This document shows, in pieces, positions 52,191 through 56,323 of a DNA stretch of 56,323 nt. The notes under the pieces are model-generated. The model was not told the origin of the DNA, made no database searches, and saw only the letters and a program-made list of their open reading frames with translations. Location: positions 497,503-553,825 of the forward strand of contig JH611156.1 in NCBI GenBank assembly GCA_000252525.1, written 5' to 3'. Positions within the stretch are counted from its first letter, which is position 1; each line of letters begins with the position of its first letter. This DNA comes from SAR86 cluster bacterium SAR86A (lineage in GTDB: Bacteria; Pseudomonadota; Gammaproteobacteria; Magnimaribacterales; D2472). A program made the translations under genes and the position numbers.

Positions 52191-53561
52191 ATGATGAAAA
52201 ATCTACTTTCAGTTCTTTTGATCTTTTCAATGTCTGTTGTTACAGATGAAACAAAAGATATTGCCTATATTTACAGCTATGATAATACTAATCAGATTGT
52301 AATGAATATTGAGGCTGCTCTTGCACGAGCCCAAGCATCTCAAGGGATAATTCCTGAGTGGGCTGCAGAAGAAATTACAAAAAAAGCTGAAGTAAGATAT
52401 ATGCCTAAAACTGAAGTTGATGCTGAAAATGAGTTTGTAAGACATAGACTAGTTTCACGACTGAATGTATGGAAAAGATCTTTGGATAATGGAGCTGAAG
52501 AATATTTGCATTATGGAGCAACAACAGTTGATATTTTTGATACTGTTTTAGTTTTACAAATAAAAGCATCGCTTGGAATTCTAATTGACGATCTTATTGA
52601 AATTGAAAATCTTCTTCTCAAATTAACAAAGGATAATATTGAAACTTATATGGCTGGAAGAACCATTGGCCAACATGCACTTCCAATAACATTTGGTAAA
52701 AAAACCAGCACATGGTTGGCTGAAAATAGGAGAAATATTGAAAGGCTTAAAGCTGTGGAAGAAAAAATAAATCGTTCAGTTATTTTAAAAGGTGCTGTAG
52801 GTACATATTTAGGTCTTGGTCCAAAAGGTATAGAGACCGAATTGCTTATGTCACAAGAACTTGGCTTAGGAACACCCTACATTGCGGATTGGCATGGAGT
52901 TAGAGATGTTTTTGCTGAATACGCTCTTACACTTGCTTTAATATCAAAATCATTTGGGCGCATTGGAGACGAGCTTACCCTGCTTCAAATGACTGAAATT
53001 GGTGAAACTCTTGAAAATCTAGGTTTTAAAGCGATTGGAAGTAGCACAATGCCTCATAAGAAAAATCCAAGAGGTCCAGGCAACCTTGTAAACTTTTCCA
53101 GAATCATACCAAGACAATCAGAAATCATATTGGATGATATGGTCAACAGTTTTGAAAGAGATCAACCAAGAAGCGATGAAACGCTCAAAGACATATCAAT
53201 TACTGCAGAATTAATGACCAATACTGCTATTAGACTTCTTAATGAACTTGAAGTTAATAAAGATGTAATGCGTAAAAATCTTAACATTACAAATGGATTG
53301 ATCTTATCGCAAAGAGTTACATATTTCTTAGCTGACATAATTGGGAAAGATACTGCTGAAAGTATGATTCACGATATAGCAATGAAAGCAATTGCAGAAA
53401 ACATTTCACTATCAGATGCAATCAAAAATGACAAAATAGCATCTCAGTATTTCACAGATCAAGATCTCAAAAATCTATTAGATCCAGAAACATATATTGG
53501 TCTTGCCATTGAGCAAGTTGAAATAATTATTAATCAAATAGAATCTAATAGATTAGATTAG
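52191..53561 (+). CDS. Fumarase/aspartase-superfamily lyase (adenylosuccinate lyase-like) with a possible signal peptide
   Basis: This 456-residue protein has the superfamily signature GSSTMPHKKNPRGPG (about residues 281-295), a HYGATTVD motif near residue 110 and GRTIGQHALPITFGKK with the catalytic His. It is closest in layout to adenylosuccinate lyase and carboxymuconate cycloisomerase. The core would start near residue 25 (IAYIYSYDN). Ahead of it is MMKNLLSVLLIFSMSVVTDE, which has the charge-hydrophobic-polar layout of a signal peptide. A start at Met14 (52230) would give a cytoplasmic protein. A cytoplasmic purB function is therefore not assured. No pathway neighbours help. Confidence 0.8.
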   Translation: MMKNLLSVLLIFSMSVVTDETKDIAYIYSYDNTNQIVMNIEAALARAQASQGIIPEWAAEEITKKAEVRYMPKTEVDAENEFVRHRLVSRLNVWKRSLDNGAEEYLHYGATTVDIFDTVLVLQIKASLGILIDDLIEIENLLLKLTKDNIETYMAGRTIGQHALPITFGKKTSTWLAENRRNIERLKAVEEKINRSVILKGAVGTYLGLGPKGIETELLMSQELGLGTPYIADWHGVRDVFAEYALTLALISKSFGRIGDELTLLQMTEIGETLENLGFKAIGSSTMPHKKNPRGPGNLVNFSRIIPRQSEIILDDMVNSFERDQPRSDETLKDISITAELMTNTAIRLLNELEVNKDVMRKNLNITNGLILSQRVTYFLADIIGKDTAESMIHDIAMKAIAENISLSDAIKNDKIASQYFTDQDLKNLLDPETYIGLAIEQVEIIINQIESNRLD

Positions 53562-53570
53562 TTTTCCTTA

Positions 53571-53612
53571 TTTACTTATATATTAATAATATATATAATT
53601 ATATATAAGGAG
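53571..53612 (+). promoter_or_regulatory. Alternative-oxidase promoter with an internal dyad
   Basis: TTTACT (53571-53576), 17 bases, TATAAT (53594-53599), then AGGAG (53608-53612). The dyad TATATATT-AAT-AATATATA (53577-53595) fills the spacer and touches the -10 box, the place for a repressor or spacer-twisting activator. In such AT-rich DNA short dyads arise easily by chance. Confidence 0.4.
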
Positions 53613-53624
53613 TACTTATAATAG

Positions 53625-54227
53625 ATGCAAATTCTAGATAAAATTAGCAGAGAAAATATCTCTGACGCTTTTGCCCTATCCATGACAAAATTCTTTAGGT
53701 TTATCGCGGATACATTCTTTGCAAAAAGATATGGTCATAGAGCTGTTGTATTAGAAACAGTCGCTGGTGTTCCAGGAATGGTTGCAGGTGTTTGGATGCA
53801 CTTCAAAAGTTTGAGAAAAATGAAGGTTGGATATGGCGAACAGATCAGAGAAATGTTGGCTGAAGCTGAAAACGAAAGAATGCATTTAATGTTCTTTATT
53901 GAAATAGCTAAACCTAATTATTTTGAAAGATTCATCGTCTTGTTTTCTCAAATGATTTTTGGATTATTTTATCTATTTATGTATGTCTTCTTCACTCGAA
54001 CAGCACATAGAATGATTGGTTATTTCGAAGATGAAGCAGTAAAAAGTTACACCGAATATCTCGAAATGGTTGAATCAGGTAAAGTTGAAAATATTCCTGC
54101 CCCAAAACTAGCAATTAGTTATTATGGAATAGGATCTGATTCTAAACTTTCAGATTTAATCAGGTGTGTTCGTGCAGATGAAGAACATCATAGCGAAACA
54201 AATCATAACTACGCTGACAATTTATAA
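53625..54227 (+). CDS. aox: Alternative oxidase (diiron ubiquinol oxidase)
   Basis: AOX oxidises ubiquinol with oxygen without pumping protons. All four diiron motifs are present: LET (Glu44), NERMH (Glu84, His87), FEDEA (Glu135) in place of LEEEA, and RADEEHH (Glu187 and His). It is a compact 200-residue protein with an amphipathic membrane-facing region and hydrophobic segments around residues 48-60 and 103-122. Plant forms carry N-terminal extensions that are absent here, as in other marine bacterial AOX. AGGAG is 12 bases before the ATG, long but in range. A dyad sits in its promoter. Confidence 0.95.
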   Translation: MQILDKISRENISDAFALSMTKFFRFIADTFFAKRYGHRAVVLETVAGVPGMVAGVWMHFKSLRKMKVGYGEQIREMLAEAENERMHLMFFIEIAKPNYFERFIVLFSQMIFGLFYLFMYVFFTRTAHRMIGYFEDEAVKSYTEYLEMVESGKVENIPAPKLAISYYGIGSDSKLSDLIRCVRADEEHHSETNHNYADNL

Positions 54228-54269
54228 AATTAACTTTTATTTCTAAACAAATACTGGTTCAATATCTAC

Positions 54270-55718
54270 ATGCATAAAGATGTTGTAGTGGTTGGAGCTG
54301 GCATTTCAGGTATTGCTGCCGGTTATAACCTTAAAAAATCATGTCCAAATAAATCCTTTTCTATTCTTGAAGGAAGAGAAAATATTGGTGGCACTTGGGA
54401 TCTATTTAAATATCCAGGTATCAGATCAGATTCAGACATGCATACATTAGGCTTTAGATTTAAACCATGGATTCATGATAAATCAATTGCTGATGGACCC
54501 TCAATCATGGAGTATCTTCATGAAACAATTGAAGAATACGAACTAAAGAATGATATTTTATTAAATCATAAAGTAAGTTCTGCTAATTGGAATTCTGAGA
54601 AGTCCATTTGGGAGCTAAAAATTAATGTTAATGGGAAATTTGAAGATATGACATGTAATTTCCTCTTCTTATGCGGCGGATATTATAGTTATACAAAACC
54701 TCATATGCCTGCTTTCAAAAATCAAGAGAATTTTTTAGGAAAAATCGTTCATCCGCAATTTTGGGATGAATCTCTAGATTATAAAAATAAAAAAATTGTA
54801 GTCATTGGAAGTGGAGCTACTGCAGTAACCATAGTTCCAGCAATTGCCGAATTAGCTGAACATGTTGTTATGTTACAAAGATCGCCAACCTATGTTGTAT
54901 CAGGTCCGAGTGAAGACTCAATTAATAAGTTTTTAAGAAAAATACTTCCGACAAAAGTTACATACTTTTTAATTAGATGGAAAAATATTCTCTATCAAAG
55001 TTTTACTTTTTACATGGCAAGAAAATATCCAGAAAGAACAAAAAATAGGATTTTAGAGCTGGCTAAAAATGAAATCGGTTCTAATGAAGTTGATAACCAC
55101 TTTACACCTTCTTATAAACCTTGGGACCAAAGGATATGCTTGCTTCCTGATAGCGATTTATTTAAATCAATTAATAACAAAAAGGCGTCAATAGTTACCG
55201 ACACAATTAAAGAATTTCTGTCAGATGGAATATTGCTTGATTCAGGTAAAAAAGTTGAAGCAGACATCATCATTACTGCAACTGGCATTGAACTAAATGC
55301 CTTAAATGATATCAATGTATCGATTGATAATGAGAAAGTTAATCCTAATGAGAGATTAACTTACAAAGGAATGATGCTTAGTGGGGTTCCAAATTTTGCT
55401 ATTTCATTTGGATACGTGAACGCTTCATGGACTCTTAGAGCTGATCTTACATGTGAGTATGTTTGTAGGTTGATTAACTTAATGGATAAAAAAGGCGTTA
55501 GCTGTTGTGAGCCAATTGATGATAAAACTGCATATGGCGATGATCAATTAATTGATTTTACTTCCGGATATTTCCAAAGAGGCTTAAATCAAATGCCCAA
55601 ACAGGGTAATAAGGCGCCTTGGAAAAATTATCAAAACTATTTGAAGGATATTTTTGCAGTAAGGTTATTTTCAATTAATGACTCAAATTTAGACTTTTAT
55701 AATTCTAAAAGGAATTAA
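54270..55718 (+). CDS. Flavin monooxygenase, Baeyer-Villiger type
   Basis: This 482-residue FAD/NADPH enzyme has VVVVGAGISGIAAGYNL (first Rossmann), GRENIGGTWDLFKYPGIRSDSDMHT, the Baeyer-Villiger fingerprint FLGKIVHPQFWD (F-x-G-x3-H-x3-W-D, near residue 151) and a second Rossmann VVIGSGATAVTIVP. Such enzymes insert oxygen next to ketones or oxidise sulfides and amines. The gene follows aox by 42 bases in the same direction and could share its transcript. No substrate is indicated. Confidence 0.92.
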   Translation: MHKDVVVVGAGISGIAAGYNLKKSCPNKSFSILEGRENIGGTWDLFKYPGIRSDSDMHTLGFRFKPWIHDKSIADGPSIMEYLHETIEEYELKNDILLNHKVSSANWNSEKSIWELKINVNGKFEDMTCNFLFLCGGYYSYTKPHMPAFKNQENFLGKIVHPQFWDESLDYKNKKIVVIGSGATAVTIVPAIAELAEHVVMLQRSPTYVVSGPSEDSINKFLRKILPTKVTYFLIRWKNILYQSFTFYMARKYPERTKNRILELAKNEIGSNEVDNHFTPSYKPWDQRICLLPDSDLFKSINNKKASIVTDTIKEFLSDGILLDSGKKVEADIIITATGIELNALNDINVSIDNEKVNPNERLTYKGMMLSGVPNFAISFGYVNASWTLRADLTCEYVCRLINLMDKKGVSCCEPIDDKTAYGDDQLIDFTSGYFQRGLNQMPKQGNKAPWKNYQNYLKDIFAVRLFSINDSNLDFYNSKRN

Positions 55719-55765
55719 ATCTTTGGCTGGTCTACTTTTAAAAAGTTAGATAAGATATTTTAATT

Positions 55766-56245
55766 ATGAAAAACAAATTTATTTTATTAACAACACTACT
55801 AATAACCTTTTCAGGTATCACATTTGCAAATCCAACATACGAAAACGCTGAATCATTAATCCAAAAAATGTGGGATTCGTTCATTGATGGCGATATTGAT
55901 GCATTTTCTCAAACTATGTCAAAAGATGAAGATATGGTTACATTTGGAACAGATGCATCTGAGAGATGGGATAGTTGGCAGGAGCTAGAAGATTCGGTTG
56001 CTCTTCAATTTGATGCTTTTGATGTGATTAGTGTAGAAAGGAAAAATAAATCACTCAAAATTAGTAATTCAGGGAATACTGCATGGTTTTCTGAAACTGT
56101 TGATTGGGAGTTTTTATCAAATGGCAAAACTGAAGCAGTTAAAGACATAAGATATACCGGAGTAATGGAATATAGAAATGGACAGTGGAAGATTGTTCAA
56201 TTTCATTGTTCTGTTGGAGTTGCTGGTCAAGTAATTGAGTACTAA
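55766..56245 (+). CDS. Exported NTF2-like (SnoaL/DUF4440-type) protein
   Basis: This 159-residue protein has a signal peptide ending ITFA|NP and a single cone-shaped NTF2-like domain: LIQKMWDSFIDGDIDAFSQTMSKDEDMVTFG, then WDSWQELEDSV and the C-terminal YTGVMEYRNGQWKIVQFHCSV. The pattern GQWKIVQFHCS is typical of DUF4440/SnoaL proteins, which bind small ligands or act as isomerases. It follows the monooxygenase by 47 bases and may belong to its unit. The 78 bases after the stop hold nothing recognisable before the window ends. Confidence 0.85.
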   Translation: MKNKFILLTTLLITFSGITFANPTYENAESLIQKMWDSFIDGDIDAFSQTMSKDEDMVTFGTDASERWDSWQELEDSVALQFDAFDVISVERKNKSLKISNSGNTAWFSETVDWEFLSNGKTEAVKDIRYTGVMEYRNGQWKIVQFHCSVGVAGQVIEY

Positions 56246-56323
56246 TCGCAAATATGCCTAAATGTCTTTAAAAATTAGATAACCATTGTTATTGGGGTTC
56301 TAGTTTGTGGTGTTGTATATCTA

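Noticed and set aside
1-56323. Mobile elements, prophage, CRISPR arrays or genomic island borders
   Set aside because: No transposase, integrase, direct-repeat array or tRNA-adjacent repeat was found; the three tRNA genes have no adjoining att-like copies that I could see.

Overview
The window is AT-rich, tightly packed chromosomal DNA from a marine gammaproteobacterium. It looks most like the SAR86 lineage: streamlined spacing, many stop/start overlaps, two large TonB-dependent receptors, a TonB/ExbB/ExbB/ExbD/DUF3450 energising operon, and acyl-CoA, CaiB and flavin-oxygenase genes. This assignment is an inference from gene content and protein resemblance; no 16S gene is present. No phage, insertion sequence, CRISPR array or rRNA was seen.

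Layout. 1-5663: partial dusA, mlaA, an mrp-like ATPase, metG, a ferredoxin-NADP reductase and RNase T. 5660-7975: grxD, pdxJ and a cofE-like gene on the minus strand, then a Trm112-type mini-protein followed at once by tRNA-Arg(ACG). 7965-12784: a four-gene minus operon for envelope proteins (DUF3604, parvulin PPIase, HupE, metallo-beta-lactamase-fold hydrolase). 12903-16978: tRNA-Arg(UCG), a TonB receptor, a rhodanese, a DMT permease, and directly upstream of the permease a structured, terminator-ended leader or small RNA. 17016-19678: poorly known small genes, a winged-helix regulator, a propeller-like lipoprotein and tRNA-Ser(GGA). 19703-26366: a seven-gene minus operon (thioesterase, MoxR, VWA, permease, ABC exporter pair, queF). 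26415-31751: tatD, facing a CaiB/MMPL/BolA/HPP operon. 31823-34787: an ELM1-like protein and two GT4 glycosyltransferases. 33687-42750: a ten-gene minus run joining the TonB energising system to a MacAB-like exporter and the second glycosyltransferase. 42876-48341: a second TonB receptor and an S9 peptidase, divergent. 48343-56245: acyl-CoA dehydrogenase, Smr-like mini-protein, thymidine kinase, MDR reductase, PhzF, a fumarase-superfamily lyase with a possible signal peptide, alternative oxidase, a Baeyer-Villiger-type monooxygenase and an NTF2-like secreted protein.

Functionally the window combines outer-membrane uptake of unknown ligands (two receptors with their energiser and a peptidase), envelope maintenance and export (MlaA, MMPL, MacAB, YadGH-type ABC), oxidative acyl-chain and carbonyl metabolism, and core tRNA and cofactor functions.

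The strongest candidates for something new are the terminator-ended structured RNA at about 16763-16966, the DUF3604/PPIase/HupE/MBL operon, a lone F420-type ligase (cofE), a lyase that may be exported, a dyad sitting inside the alternative-oxidase promoter, and a recurring arrangement in which TATAAT boxes lie so close to start codons that the mRNAs should be leaderless.
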